Below are positions 9,365 through 19,929 of a stretch of 64,000 nt of DNA, one piece after another. This DNA comes from Ramlibacter sp. (GTDB lineage Bacteria > Pseudomonadota > Gammaproteobacteria > Burkholderiales > Burkholderiaceae_C). The notes under the pieces were generated by a model that ran no database searches, was not told where the DNA came from, and saw only the letters and a program-made list of their open reading frames with translations. The stretch covers positions 73,691 to 137,690 of the forward strand of contig JADJPY010000005.1 of the NCBI GenBank assembly GCA_016713005.1, in the 5' to 3' direction. The translations under genes and the position numbers were made by a program. Every line of letters starts with the position of its first letter. Positions within the stretch are counted from its first letter, which is position 1.

Positions 9365-10333
9365 ATGAATTTCAAGCTTGCCTGCGTTGCCGCCACTGCC
9401 CTGGCTGCAGCCTCCGCGTCCGCCCAAACCAAATGGGACCTGCCGGCCGCCTACCCCGCAACCAATTTCCACACCGAGAACCTGGTGCAGTTCGCCAGTG
9501 ACGTGGACAAGGCCAGCGGCGGCAAGCTCAAGATCCAGGTGCATGCCAACGCCTCGCTGTTCAAGGCGCCCGAGATCAAGCGCGCCGTGCAGGGCGGCCA
9601 GGCACAGCTGGGCGAGATCCTGCTGGCCAACTTTGACAACGAGAGCCCCCTGTTCGGACTGGACGGCCTGCCCTTCCTGGCCACCAGCTATGCCGACAGC
9701 AAGAAGCTGTACACCGCCCAGAAAGGCGCGCTGGACAAGTACCTGGGCAACCAGGGCATGAAGTTGCTGTTCTCGGTGCCTTGGCCGCCCCAGGGCATCT
9801 ACAGCAAGCGCGAAATCAGCTCGGTGGCGGACATGCGTGGCATCAAGTGGCGCGCCTATTCACCGGCCACCGGCAAGATCGCCGAGCTGATCGGCGCGCA
9901 GCCTGTCACGATCCAGGCCGCCGAGCTGACCCAGGCGCTGGCCACCGGTGTGGTGCAGTCCTACATGAGCTCGGGCTCTACTGGCTACGACACCAAGACC
10001 TACGAGCACATCAAGTACTGGTACGACACCCAGGCCTGGCTGCCCAAGAATGCGGTGATCGTCAACAAGAAGGCCTTCGACTCGCTGGACCCCGCCACCC
10101 AGGCCGCCGTTACCAAGGCCGCCGCCGAAGCCGAGACGCGCGGCTGGAAGGTCAGCCAGGAGAAGAACGACTGGTACAAGAAGGCGCTCACCGAGAAGGG
10201 CATGAAGATCATGCCCCCGCCGGCCAAGCTCACCGCCGACCTCAAGCAGGTTGGCGCGATCATGCTGGCCGACTGGGAAAAGCGGGCCGGTCCCGATGGC
10301 CAGGCCATCGTCGCGGCCTTCCGCAAGAAGTAA
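9365..10333 (+). CDS. TRAP transporter solute receptor (DctP family)
   Basis: A 322-residue periplasmic receptor with a signal peptide ending SASAQ and the binding-site region GIKWRAYSPAT, where the other two local receptors have MR. GGAGAG precedes ATG 9365. It is closely related to the receptor at 4775 and probably works with DctQ/DctM at 6712-8580. The crcB-like gene follows after 9 bp. Confidence 0.93.
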   Translation: MNFKLACVAATALAAASASAQTKWDLPAAYPATNFHTENLVQFASDVDKASGGKLKIQVHANASLFKAPEIKRAVQGGQAQLGEILLANFDNESPLFGLDGLPFLATSYADSKKLYTAQKGALDKYLGNQGMKLLFSVPWPPQGIYSKREISSVADMRGIKWRAYSPATGKIAELIGAQPVTIQAAELTQALATGVVQSYMSSGSTGYDTKTYEHIKYWYDTQAWLPKNAVIVNKKAFDSLDPATQAAVTKAAAEAETRGWKVSQEKNDWYKKALTEKGMKIMPPPAKLTADLKQVGAIMLADWEKRAGPDGQAIVAAFRKK

Positions 10334-10342
10334 GCCGCCACC

Positions 10343-10723
10343 GTGGGCGCCGTGCTCGCACTGTGCGCCGGAGCCTGTGTGGGCGCGCTGGCGCGCTGGG
10401 GTCTGGGCCTGTGGCTCAATCCCGGCGGCCTGATTCCGTGGGGCACGCTGGCGGCCAACCTGGTCGGCGGCTATCTGGTGGGCGTGTGCGTCGCGGTGTT
10501 CCAGGCCCTGCCGGACCTGGACCCGGTGTGGCGTCTCGCGCTGGTCACCGGGTTCCTGGGGGCGCTGACCACGTTTTCATCCTTTTCGGCCGAGGTGGTC
10601 GCGCTGCTTCAGCAGCAGCGGTACGCGCTGGCCGGCGGAACCGCCGCCCTGCACCTGTTCGGGTCGTTGCTGCTGACCGTGCTGGGCATCAAGAGCGCTA
10701 CACTTTTGATAGCGGGTCAATAA
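10343..10723 (+). CDS. crcB: CrcB/Fluc-type fluoride channel
   Basis: A 126-residue protein with four membrane segments and the CrcB landmarks GACVGALARW, GTLAANLVGGY and TGFLGALTTFSSFS. The family exports fluoride passively as antiparallel dimers in the inner membrane. It starts at GTG, 9 bp after the receptor gene, and no fluoride riboswitch space exists between them. The last residues (SATLLIAGQ and the stop) are encoded by a dispersed repeat, so the native C terminus may have been replaced. Confidence 0.9.
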   Translation: MGAVLALCAGACVGALARWGLGLWLNPGGLIPWGTLAANLVGGYLVGVCVAVFQALPDLDPVWRLALVTGFLGALTTFSSFSAEVVALLQQQRYALAGGTAALHLFGSLLLTVLGIKSATLLIAGQ

Positions 10724-10752
10724 GCACTGGCGGGGGCTGGAGGCCTGAAACG
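10694..10752 (+). repeat. Dispersed stem-GGGGGCT repeat, copy 1
   Basis: An imperfect stem GCGCTACACTTTTGATAGC is followed by TGGCGGGGGCTGGAGGCCTG. It supplies the last codons and stop of crcB. Confidence 0.75.
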
Positions 10753-10778
10753 GCCTGAAAACCGCGCAGGCTCGCCGT

Positions 10779-11843
10779 TCAGGCGCGGCGCACGCCGCAG
10801 ATCACATCCCCGGGGTCGCTGGCGCGGATGGCCTGGTCGTTCTTGGCGTGGGCAACGTCCATGTCGCGCGGCAGGGCGACGCCGTTCTTCACCGCCAGGA
10901 TCTCCGCCATCACGCTGACCGCGATCTCCGGCGGCGTCTTGCTGCCGATGTAGATGCCGATCGGACCGCGCAGGCGTTTCAGGCTGTCCGCTGTCTGGTC
11001 AAAGTGCTCCACCAGGCGCTGGTGGCGTGCCTCGTTGTTGCGCCGGCTGCCAATCGCCCCCACGTAGAACGCCTCGGTCTTCAGCGCCTCCAGCAGCGCC
11101 AGGTCGTCCAGCTTGGGGTCGTGCGTCAGCGCCACCACACAGCTGCGCCGGTCGGCCCTGAAGGCGGTGACCACATCGTCGGGCATGTCCGCCACCACCC
11201 GCGCGCCGCTCACGCTCCAGGCCCCGCGGTATTCCTCACGCGGGTCGCACACCGTCACCGCAAAGCCGCTGAACAAGGCCATGGTGGCCAGGTACTCGGT
11301 GAGCTGGCCTGCGCCAATCAGCAGCATGCGGTACTCGGGCCCGAAAGTGTTGACAAGCGCCGTGTCTGATACGGCGAGTTCCTCGGGCGCGTGCGCGGGG
11401 GCCAGCGTCACCACGCCATCGGCCAGGCGCACCGTGCGCTGCATCAGCTGGCCGCCTTCGAGGGCCGCCACCAGCTCCGACAGGCTTTGCGCGTCCGGGT
11501 CGTACTCCAGCAGCAGCTCCAGCGTGCCGCCGCAGGGCAGGCCGAAGCGGTGCGCCTCGTCGGCGGTAATGCCGTACTTGACAAAGCCCGGCGCGCCAGA
11601 AGGCATCCCGTGGCCGGGCTCCTTGCCCGAGTACGCCTGCGTGAAGCGGTAGATCAGGTCGTCCTCGATGCAACCGCCCGACACCGAGCCCACCACCGAG
11701 CCGTCCTCGCACAGCGCCATGATCGACCCCACCGGTCGCGGTGAGCTGCCCCAGGTGCGCACCACCGTGGCCAGCAGCCCGCGCTTGCCTGCTGCGCGCC
11801 AGTCGCGCAGCGTGCGCAGCACCATCACGTCCAGGTTTTCCAT
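10779..11843 (-). CDS. XdhC/CoxI-family molybdoenzyme maturation factor (cox cluster)
   Basis: A 354-residue protein. The N-terminal XdhC/CoxI domain has GSVSGGCIEDDLI; the C-terminal Rossmann-like domain begins MLLIGAGQLTEYLA near residue 178. The family loads or sulfurates the molybdenum cofactor of xanthine-dehydrogenase and CO-dehydrogenase type enzymes in the cytoplasm. AAGGAG precedes ATG 11843. Last gene of the leftward cox cluster. Confidence 0.9.
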   Translation of the reverse strand: MENLDVMVLRTLRDWRAAGKRGLLATVVRTWGSSPRPVGSIMALCEDGSVVGSVSGGCIEDDLIYRFTQAYSGKEPGHGMPSGAPGFVKYGITADEAHRFGLPCGGTLELLLEYDPDAQSLSELVAALEGGQLMQRTVRLADGVVTLAPAHAPEELAVSDTALVNTFGPEYRMLLIGAGQLTEYLATMALFSGFAVTVCDPREEYRGAWSVSGARVVADMPDDVVTAFRADRRSCVVALTHDPKLDDLALLEALKTEAFYVGAIGSRRNNEARHQRLVEHFDQTADSLKRLRGPIGIYIGSKTPPEIAVSVMAEILAVKNGVALPRDMDVAHAKNDQAIRASDPGDVICGVRRA

Positions 11844-11865
11844 GGCGTTCTCCTTGCCTGCAGCC

Positions 11866-12459
11866 TCAGAAGCTGCGCATGACCCAAAAGCCGATACCCA
11901 GCACCACGGCTGCGCCCACCGCCCACACCCAGGCGGGCAGGCCGCCGCCCGCGTCGTCCGGCCCCGGCGCGGCCGCGGCACCGGCCCCAGCCTGCGCGGA
12001 CGCGTAGGCTTGCGGATGCTGGCGTTGCATCTCCTCGTCAAAGCGCTTGAAAAAATCCTCGGCCATGGACTTGGCCACACCGTCGATCAGGCGCTGGCCC
12101 AGCTGCGCGATCTTGCCGCCAACCGAGGCGTGCACGGTGTAGCTCAGCTCGCAGCCCGTGCCCTTTGGCTCAAGCGTGACCTGCGAGTTGCCCTTGCCAA
12201 AACCCGCCGCCCCGCCCTGCCCGTCAAAGGTGATGGTGTAGCTGGCCGGAGGGTTGATGTCGCTCAGGGTGATCTTGCCGCTGAACTTCGCCGCCACGGG
12301 GCCGATCTTGACCGCGACACCCACGGCGTACTGGTTCTCGCCCGTGGCCTCGACCTTGTCGCAGCCGGGGATGCAGGCCTTCAGCACCTCGGGGTTGTTG
12401 AGCGCGTCCCAGGCCTGTTGCTGGGTGATGGCAAGCGCGCGGCTTCCTTGCATGTCCAT
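11866..12459 (-). CDS. coxG: CoxG-family SRPBCC protein with C-terminal membrane anchor
   Basis: A 197-residue protein. Residues 1-145 form a CoxG/SRPBCC lipid- or ligand-binding fold (MDMQGSRALAITQQQAWDAL start). An Ala/Gly/Pro linker follows, then one membrane helix (VWAVGAAVVLGIGFWVM) at the end. CoxG proteins are thought to tether CO dehydrogenase to the membrane or to quinone. It sits between coxE and the xdhC-type gene. Confidence 0.88.
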   Translation of the reverse strand: MDMQGSRALAITQQQAWDALNNPEVLKACIPGCDKVEATGENQYAVGVAVKIGPVAAKFSGKITLSDINPPASYTITFDGQGGAAGFGKGNSQVTLEPKGTGCELSYTVHASVGGKIAQLGQRLIDGVAKSMAEDFFKRFDEEMQRQHPQAYASAQAGAGAAAAPGPDDAGGGLPAWVWAVGAAVVLGIGFWVMRSF

Positions 12460-12477
12460 GGGGTGTCCCTCAGTTGT

Positions 12478-13674
12478 TCAGTGTTTCATCACGGCGGCCA
12501 GACTGGCCGCCAGGTCTTCAAGCTTGCTGATGTTGTGCACGGCCAGCATGCCATGGGCCTGCCGGTGCAATTCCGCAGCGCCGCGCGCGACCGGCTCGTA
12601 GCCGTCAAAGCGCAGCAAGGGGTTCAGCCACAGCAGCCGGCGGCTGCGCCGGCGCAACCAGCCGAGTTCGCGTGCCAGATCGGCTGGCTCGCCGGTGTCC
12701 AGCCCGTCGCTGATCACCAGCACCAGCGTGCGCCGGCCCACCAGCCGGCGTGAATGGTCCTCGCGCAGCGTGGCCAGCGCGTCGCCCAGGCGTGTGCCGC
12801 CGGCAAAGTCGCTGATCAGCAGGCTGGCCGCGGCCAGCATCGCATCGGTGTCGGCCAGCCGGAAGGCCGGCGTCAGGTCCGTCAGGTGCGTGCCAAAGGC
12901 GAACACGTCGGTGCGGCCACGGGTGCCGTGCACGCTGCGGGTGGCTGCATGCAGGAAAGACAGCAACAGCCGCGAGTAGCGCTCCATCGAACCCGAGACG
13001 TCCACCAGCACCAGCAGGGGCAGCGGCTGCTCGAGGCGCTGCAGCCGGCGCAGTTGCATGATCTCGCCGCCGGTGCGGGCGGCGTCGCGCATCACGCCGC
13101 TCCAGTGCACGCGCGCGCCACGCTGGCCCGGGCGCACACGCCGCGACGCCACACTGGGCACCGGCAGCGCCACGTCGCGCGCCAGCCGCTCCACCAGCCG
13201 GTACTCGCTGCCGCTCAGGGCATTGAAGTCGGCGTGCTTCAGGCGTTGCAGGTCGCTGGCCGTCATGGCAGCGTCGAAATCCACCTTCTGGTCTTCCTGC
13301 TTCGGCTTGGCCTGCGAGCCATAGGCCTGTTGCGGCTGCAGCGCCTCGCGCACACGGGGGCGGCGCTTGCTGGGCTCGGCCTTGCCCTCGGCGCTGGGCA
13401 GCAGTTGCGACAACAGCTTGTTGGCGACCTCGGGGTTGCGGAAGTAGATGTCAAACAGCTCGCGGAACACCATGCGGTCCTGTTCGCGGCTGACCAGCAC
13501 CGCCTCCATCGCGGCGCTGAGGTCGGGCTTGCTGGACACGCCCACCAGCAGCGCCGCCTGCTGGGCCAATGCAATGCGCGCGCTGTCCAGCCGCACGCCG
13601 GCGCGGCGCAACGCCCGGCCGAAGCCCGTGACGTTGTCGGCCAGTTTTCCGATGCGGGAGTCGCCAAGTTGCAC
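12478..13674 (-). CDS. coxE: CoxE-family von Willebrand factor A protein
   Basis: About 398 residues. The MIDAS motif DVSGSMERY marks a VWA domain in the C-terminal half. The family works with the MoxR/CoxD AAA ATPase in assembling the molybdenum-copper or molybdenum site. I chose GTG 13674: GAGG lies 9 nt upstream inside the moxR stop region, so translation is probably coupled. An in-frame upstream start at 13728 would overlap moxR. Confidence 0.88.
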   Translation of the reverse strand: MQLGDSRIGKLADNVTGFGRALRRAGVRLDSARIALAQQAALLVGVSSKPDLSAAMEAVLVSREQDRMVFRELFDIYFRNPEVANKLLSQLLPSAEGKAEPSKRRPRVREALQPQQAYGSQAKPKQEDQKVDFDAAMTASDLQRLKHADFNALSGSEYRLVERLARDVALPVPSVASRRVRPGQRGARVHWSGVMRDAARTGGEIMQLRRLQRLEQPLPLLVLVDVSGSMERYSRLLLSFLHAATRSVHGTRGRTDVFAFGTHLTDLTPAFRLADTDAMLAAASLLISDFAGGTRLGDALATLREDHSRRLVGRRTLVLVISDGLDTGEPADLARELGWLRRRSRRLLWLNPLLRFDGYEPVARGAAELHRQAHGMLAVHNISKLEDLAASLAAVMKH

Positions 13675-13684
13675 GCTGGAAACC

Positions 13685-14608
<924 letters not shown>

Positions 14609-14610
14609 TT

Positions 14611-14674
14611 GCTATCAAATTTATAGTGGCACAACCAGCATCCGCGGGGGCTGGATGCCAATTTGACCTGTAAA
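14611..14674 (+). repeat. Dispersed stem-GGGGGCT repeat, copy 2
   Basis: Starts GCTATCAAATTTATAGTGGC, then GCGGGGGCTGGATGCCAATT. It lies between the coxM terminator and moxR and forms the moxR 5' leader. Confidence 0.8.
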
Positions 14675-14681
14675 CGGCAAG

Positions 14682-14712
14682 AAAAAGGCCCCGCGCCGGC
14701 AGACACGGGGCC
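14682..14712 (-). terminator. Rho-independent terminator after coxM
   Basis: On the minus strand GGCCCCG and CGGGGCC form a 7-bp GC stem (14687-14693 with 14706-14712) followed by TTTTTCTT. It lies 22 bp after the coxM stop, so coxSLM may be transcribed more than the maturation genes downstream. Confidence 0.75.
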
Positions 14713-14733
14713 CGGGCTGCACAGGAGAAGTCC

Positions 14734-15525
14734 TCAGGCCAGCGCCTTGGCCACGGCGCGCTGGGCCATCACGCTGATCAGGTTGGCGCGGTAGGCCGCA
14801 CTGGCGTGCAGGTCGCTGGACAGGCCGCTGGCGTCGATCTTCACCGCGGCCGCGGACTCGGGCGTGAAGCTCTTGCCCAGCGCGTCCTCAAGTCCCTTGT
14901 GGCGGAACACGCCGTTGCCGCCACCGGTGACGGCCACCCGCACGCCGCTGTCGGTCTGGGCGACAAACACGCCGATCAGCGCAAAGCGCGAGGCCGGCTG
15001 CTTGAACTTGATGTAGGCCGCGCGCTTCGGGGCCGGGAAGCTGATCGCGGTGATCAGTTCGCCGTCTTTCAGCGCGGTGGCGAACATGCCCTGGAAGAAC
15101 TCGTCCGCGGCAATCTTGCGCTGCGTGGTGTGCACCGTGGCGCCCAGGCCCAGCACGGCCGTGGGGTAGCAGGCGGACGGGTCGTTGTTGGCGACCGAGC
15201 CGCCCAGCGTGCCCATCGCGCGGACCTGGCGGTCGCCAATGCCGCCGGCCAGGTCGGCCAGCGCGGGGATGGTCGCCTTGACGTCGGCGTTCCTGGCCAC
15301 GTCGGCGTGGCGCGTCATCGCGCCCACGACGAGGCTGTTGCCGTCCTTCCTGACGCCGGACAGCTCGGCGATGCCGCCCAGGTCGACCAGCTGTTCCGGG
15401 CTGGCCAGGCGCAGCTTCATCGAGGCCAGCAGGGTCTGGCCGCCGGCCAGCACCTTGCCGCCGGCACCGGCGAGCTTGGCAGCGTCGGCCGTCGAGGCCG
15501 GGCGTTCAAAGGTAAATGCGTACAT
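14734..15525 (-). CDS. coxM: CO-dehydrogenase-like FAD-binding medium subunit
   Basis: A 263-residue FAD subunit of the molybdenum hydroxylase family. FAD-contact motifs are AGGQTLLASMKLR near residue 28 and TLGGSVANNDPSACYP near residue 110. It passes electrons from the iron-sulfur subunit to the quinone or another acceptor. It follows coxL after 12 bp and is followed by a terminator. Confidence 0.93.
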   Translation of the reverse strand: MYAFTFERPASTADAAKLAGAGGKVLAGGQTLLASMKLRLASPEQLVDLGGIAELSGVRKDGNSLVVGAMTRHADVARNADVKATIPALADLAGGIGDRQVRAMGTLGGSVANNDPSACYPTAVLGLGATVHTTQRKIAADEFFQGMFATALKDGELITAISFPAPKRAAYIKFKQPASRFALIGVFVAQTDSGVRVAVTGGGNGVFRHKGLEDALGKSFTPESAAAVKIDASGLSSDLHASAAYRANLISVMAQRAVAKALA

Positions 15526-15537
15526 GGTTCTGTCTCC

Positions 15538-17910
15538 TCAGGCTTTGGCTTTTTGAATGGCTTCCCACACGCGGCCGGGCGATGCAGGCATGTCGAATTC
15601 CTTCACGCCCACGCCGTGCAGCGCGTCCAGCACGGCGTTGATCACCGCCGGCGGCGAGCCGATGGCGCCCGCCTCGCCGCAGCCCTTGGTGCCCAGCGGG
15701 TTGTGGCTGCAGGGCGTGCACACGGTATCCAGCTTGAACATGGGGAAATCGTCCGCGCGTGGCATGGCGTAGTCCATGAAGCTGCCGGTCAGCAGCTGGC
15801 CGGTCTCCTTGTCGTACACGCAGTTTTCCATCAACGCCTGGCCAATGCCCTGCACAAGGCCGCCGTGCACCTGGCCTTCGACGATCATCGGATTGATGAT
15901 GGTGCCGAAGTCGTCCACCGCGCTGAAGCGGTCCACACGCACCACGCCGGTCGCCGGGTCGATCTCCACTTCGCAGATGTAGGTGCCTGCGGGGAAGGTG
16001 AAGTTGGTGGGGTCGTAGAACGCGGTTTCGTTCAGGCCCGGCTCCAGCTTGTCCAGCGGGTAGTTGTGCGGCACATAGGCCGCCAGGGACACCTGGCCGA
16101 AGGCCACCTTCTTGTCGGTGCCCTTGACCTTGAACTCGCCGCCGCTGAATTCGATGTCGGCGTCGCTGGCCTCCATCAGGTGGGCGGCAATCTTCTTGGC
16201 CTTGGTCTCGATCTTGTCGAGCGCACGCATGATGGCGGCGCCCCCGACGCTGATCGAGCGCGAGCCATAGGTGCCCATGCCAAAGGGCACGCGGCCCGTG
16301 TCGCCGTGCACCACGTCGACGTTCTCGACCGGGATGCCCAGGCGCGCGGCCACCACCTGCGCAAAGGTGGTTTCATGGCCCTGGCCATGGCTGTGCGAGC
16401 CCGTGAAGACCGTGACGCTGCCCGTGGGGTGGACACGGATTTCGCCGCATTCGAACAGGCCCGCCCGCGCGCCCAATGCGCCGGCGATGTTTGACGGTGC
16501 GATGCCGCAGGCCTCGATGTACGAAGAATAGCCAATGCCTCGCTTGAGGCCCTTGGCCTCGCTGGCCTTGCGGCGCGCGGCAAAACCGGCCACATCAGCC
16601 AGCTTCTCGGCCTTGTCCATGCAGGCGCGGTAGTCGCCCACGTCGTACTGCAGCGCCACCGGCGTCTGATAGGGCCAGCTGCTGACAAAGTTGCGCTTGC
16701 GGATTTCGTCCTGGGACAACCCCAGCTCCCAGCCACAGCGGCTGACCAGCCGCTCAAGCAGATAGGTGGCCTCGGGCCGTCCGGCGCCACGGTAGGCATC
16801 CACCGGCGCGGTATTGGTGAACCATGCATCCACTTCCACATAGATCTGGGGGCAGGTGTACTGGCCCGCCAGCAGCGTGGCGTACAGGATGGTCGGCACC
16901 GCGGTGGAGAAGGTGGAGAGATAGGCCCCCATGTTGGCATCGGTGTGCACCCGCATGGCCAGGAACTTGCCGTCCTTGTCCATGGCCATCTCGGCGTGGC
17001 TCACGTGGTCACGGCCATGGGCGTCGGACAGGAAGGCCTCGCTGCGGTCGGCCGTCCACTTGATGCTGCAGTTGAGTTGCCTGGCTGCCCAGGTCAGGCA
17101 GACATCTTCGGCGTAGAGGAAGATCTTGGAGCCGAAACCGCCGCCCACATCGGGCGCGATCACGCGCACCTTGTGTTCGGGCAGGCCCAGCACAAAGGCC
17201 GTCATCAGCAGGCGCTCGACGTGCGGGTTCTGGTTGGCCACATACAGGGTGTACTCGTCGCTCGCCCGGTTGTAGCTGCCAATGGCCGCACGCGGCTCCA
17301 TGGCGTTGGGCACCAGCCGGTTGTTGGTGAGGTCCAGCCTGGTCACGTGCGCGGCCTTGGCAAAAACCGCGTCCACCTGGCCCTTGTCGCCGATCGCCCA
17401 CTTGTAGCAGTGGTTGTCGGGCGCCACATCGTGCAGCGCGGTGGCCTTGGCGGCATCGCTCACGCCCACCACGGACGGCAGCACGTCGTAGTCCACCTCC
17501 ACGGCTTCGGCGGCGTTCTTCGCCTGCTCCAGCGTGTCGGCCACCACCATGGCCACGTGGTCGCCCACATAGCGCACCTTGCCCTGCGCCAGGATGGGGT
17601 GCGGCGGCTCCTTCATGGGCGTGCCGTCGGTGCTGGTGATGAGCCAGCCGCAGGGCAGCCCGCCCATCTTGCCTTCCACATCCTTGCCGATGAAGACCTT
17701 GGTCACGCCGGGCATGGCCTCGGCCTTGCTGACGTCAATCGACTTGATGACGGCGTGCGCGTGCGGCGAGCGCACGAACACGGCCACGCGCTGGTTGGCC
17801 AGGTTGATGTCGTCGGTGTAGTTGCCTGCGCCGGTGAGGAAGCGGTAGTCTTCCTTGCGGCGTACGGATTCGCCGATGTGCGGCAGGTTCTGGAAATCGG
17901 ATGCACCCAT
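15538..17910 (-). CDS. coxL: Form II CO-dehydrogenase-like molybdopterin large subunit
   Basis: A 790-residue molybdenum hydroxylase large subunit. The active-site loop at residues 372-378 is AYRGAGR, the mark of form II CoxL. True aerobic CO dehydrogenases (form I) carry AYXCSFR, with the copper-binding cysteine. The catalytic glutamate lies in GCGEAG (E746), with cofactor contacts such as HSHGQGHETTF. Form II enzymes often do not oxidise CO well and may act on other substrates, so the true substrate is open. Gene order S-L-M with maturation genes downstream is complete. Confidence 0.93.
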   Translation of the reverse strand: MGASDFQNLPHIGESVRRKEDYRFLTGAGNYTDDINLANQRVAVFVRSPHAHAVIKSIDVSKAEAMPGVTKVFIGKDVEGKMGGLPCGWLITSTDGTPMKEPPHPILAQGKVRYVGDHVAMVVADTLEQAKNAAEAVEVDYDVLPSVVGVSDAAKATALHDVAPDNHCYKWAIGDKGQVDAVFAKAAHVTRLDLTNNRLVPNAMEPRAAIGSYNRASDEYTLYVANQNPHVERLLMTAFVLGLPEHKVRVIAPDVGGGFGSKIFLYAEDVCLTWAARQLNCSIKWTADRSEAFLSDAHGRDHVSHAEMAMDKDGKFLAMRVHTDANMGAYLSTFSTAVPTILYATLLAGQYTCPQIYVEVDAWFTNTAPVDAYRGAGRPEATYLLERLVSRCGWELGLSQDEIRKRNFVSSWPYQTPVALQYDVGDYRACMDKAEKLADVAGFAARRKASEAKGLKRGIGYSSYIEACGIAPSNIAGALGARAGLFECGEIRVHPTGSVTVFTGSHSHGQGHETTFAQVVAARLGIPVENVDVVHGDTGRVPFGMGTYGSRSISVGGAAIMRALDKIETKAKKIAAHLMEASDADIEFSGGEFKVKGTDKKVAFGQVSLAAYVPHNYPLDKLEPGLNETAFYDPTNFTFPAGTYICEVEIDPATGVVRVDRFSAVDDFGTIINPMIVEGQVHGGLVQGIGQALMENCVYDKETGQLLTGSFMDYAMPRADDFPMFKLDTVCTPCSHNPLGTKGCGEAGAIGSPPAVINAVLDALHGVGVKEFDMPASPGRVWEAIQKAKA

Positions 17911-17937
17911 GTCGTGTCTCCTGGATTGGTGTTCGCG

Positions 17938-18405
<468 letters not shown>

Positions 18406-18566
18406 GGGACTTGTCTCCATCTTGAGTGGGTGAGGTTTGGCGCGAACCATTGTTGAACCGGCACCTGCAGCGGACCCTAGGCTAAACCCTAGTTTGGCCA
18501 GGCCGTGGCACGAAATTCTCAAAATGGAACAATGCGGATTCCGCCATCCCGCGCACACTGCCAGCC

Positions 18567-19715
18567 ATGACGCACGCCGTGACCCCGACAGCCCAGCAGC
18601 GCCTGATCCAGATCGACCAGGCGCGCCGCGCCGTCATGGTCGAGGGGCGTTCGGCCACCGACGTCATGGTCGATTCGTGGTTCGAGCGCTCCTGGATCGA
18701 ACGCTCCTGGCGGCGTTGCCTGGCCAGCGGCCAGCGGCCCGACCAGCGGGTGGCGTTTGACGTGCTGCCCGCGCAGGCGCGCCGCCGCACCGAAGAAGCC
18801 AACCACGACCTGGTCAGCGCCGCGCGGCCGGTGCTGGAGCGCCTGGGCCGCGCCATTGCCAACACCCGCTACTTCGCCATCCTGACGGATGCCCAGGGCA
18901 TCGTCATCGACGTGAACGGCCCGATCGACCGCAGCGACCGGCGCGCCCAGCTGATCACCCGCATCGGGGTGGACCTGTCCGAACGCAGCGTGGGCACCAC
19001 CGCCATCGGTGCGGTGCTGGCCGAGCTGCAACCCGTGTGGCTGCACCGCGGCGAGCACTTCTTCAACGACACCAGCGTGTACAGCTGCGCCGGCGCGCCG
19101 CTGTTCGGCCCCGACGGACGCTGCGTGGGCATGCTGGACCTGACGGGCATCGAAACGGCGGAGCGGCCCGAGCTCAAGCACCTGGTGGCCCAGTCGGCCC
19201 GCCACATTGAAAACGCGCTCGCCGTGAGCCGACCGCACAGCCTGCTGCTTCGCCTGAACTGGCCCGGTCGTGCGCTCGGCGACGAGGCCGATGGCCTGCT
19301 GTGCCTGGATGCCGATGGCTGGGTCACGGCCTCCAACCTGGGCGCGCGCCAGATGGTCTCGCGGCTGGCCCAGCCGGATGGCGCCACGGTGCATTGCAGC
19401 GAGCTGTTTGCCCTGCCCTGGGAAACCCTGTTTGACGCTGCGCGCCGCGGCGACGCGGGCCTGGAAGTACCGCTGTGGTCGGGGCTGCGCCTGGTGGCCC
19501 AGGCGCAACTGCCCGGCATTCCGGCGCCCGTCACCGGTGCACGGACGGCCGCGCCCGCCAGCGGGAACGCCCGTGCCTCGCTGCGCGATCTGGAGATCTC
19601 CCTCATCCGCAAGGCGGTGGACGAGGCCCGGGGCAATGTCATGCAGGCAGCTCAGGCACTTGGCATCAGCCGGGCCACGGTGTACCGCAAGTTGGGGCAA
19701 AAGACACGGGGATGA
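18567..19715 (+). CDS. GAF-Fis transcriptional regulator without an AAA+ domain
   Basis: A 382-residue protein like AcoR-type activators: an N-terminal DSW-RSWRRC region, a GAF domain (about residues 75-225) and a C-terminal Fis helix-turn-helix (GNVMQAAQALGISRATVYRK). The sigma-54-contacting AAA+ domain (GAFTGA loop, Walker motifs) is absent, so it cannot open sigma-54 promoters itself. The divergent position suggests it controls the cox operon. Residues 38-47 carry a perfect-length 15-bp tandem duplication (WFERS/WIERS). Confidence 0.88.
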   Translation: MTHAVTPTAQQRLIQIDQARRAVMVEGRSATDVMVDSWFERSWIERSWRRCLASGQRPDQRVAFDVLPAQARRRTEEANHDLVSAARPVLERLGRAIANTRYFAILTDAQGIVIDVNGPIDRSDRRAQLITRIGVDLSERSVGTTAIGAVLAELQPVWLHRGEHFFNDTSVYSCAGAPLFGPDGRCVGMLDLTGIETAERPELKHLVAQSARHIENALAVSRPHSLLLRLNWPGRALGDEADGLLCLDADGWVTASNLGARQMVSRLAQPDGATVHCSELFALPWETLFDAARRGDAGLEVPLWSGLRLVAQAQLPGIPAPVTGARTAAPASGNARASLRDLEISLIRKAVDEARGNVMQAAQALGISRATVYRKLGQKTRG

Positions 19716-19929
19716 GCAGAAATTGCCCGACCCGGGAATTTGTTGGGTTTCCGTAAGGCTTGTCGCCTTGGCGGCCTTTATAATTAGACCTTAGTTATTA
19801 GAGTTGAGGCGCCAGTCCTAATTTGGACCGCGCGACCCGACCGCAGGAGACCCACCCATGCCCGATCGCTGCCCGCCCCGGTGCGGCGCGTTCGCATGAC
19901 CCGCCCAACCCGATCCTGCGCACGGCCAC

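Noticed and set aside
10324..10342. Fluoride riboswitch before crcB
   Set aside because: Only 9 bp separate the receptor stop and crcB start.
15538..17910. True form I aerobic CO dehydrogenase
   Set aside because: The active-site loop is AYRGAGR, not AYXCSFR.
18406..18566. Sigma-54 promoter for the cox operon
   Set aside because: TGGCACG occurs at about 18504 but the -12 part reads TCTC rather than TTGC, and the regulator has no AAA+ domain.
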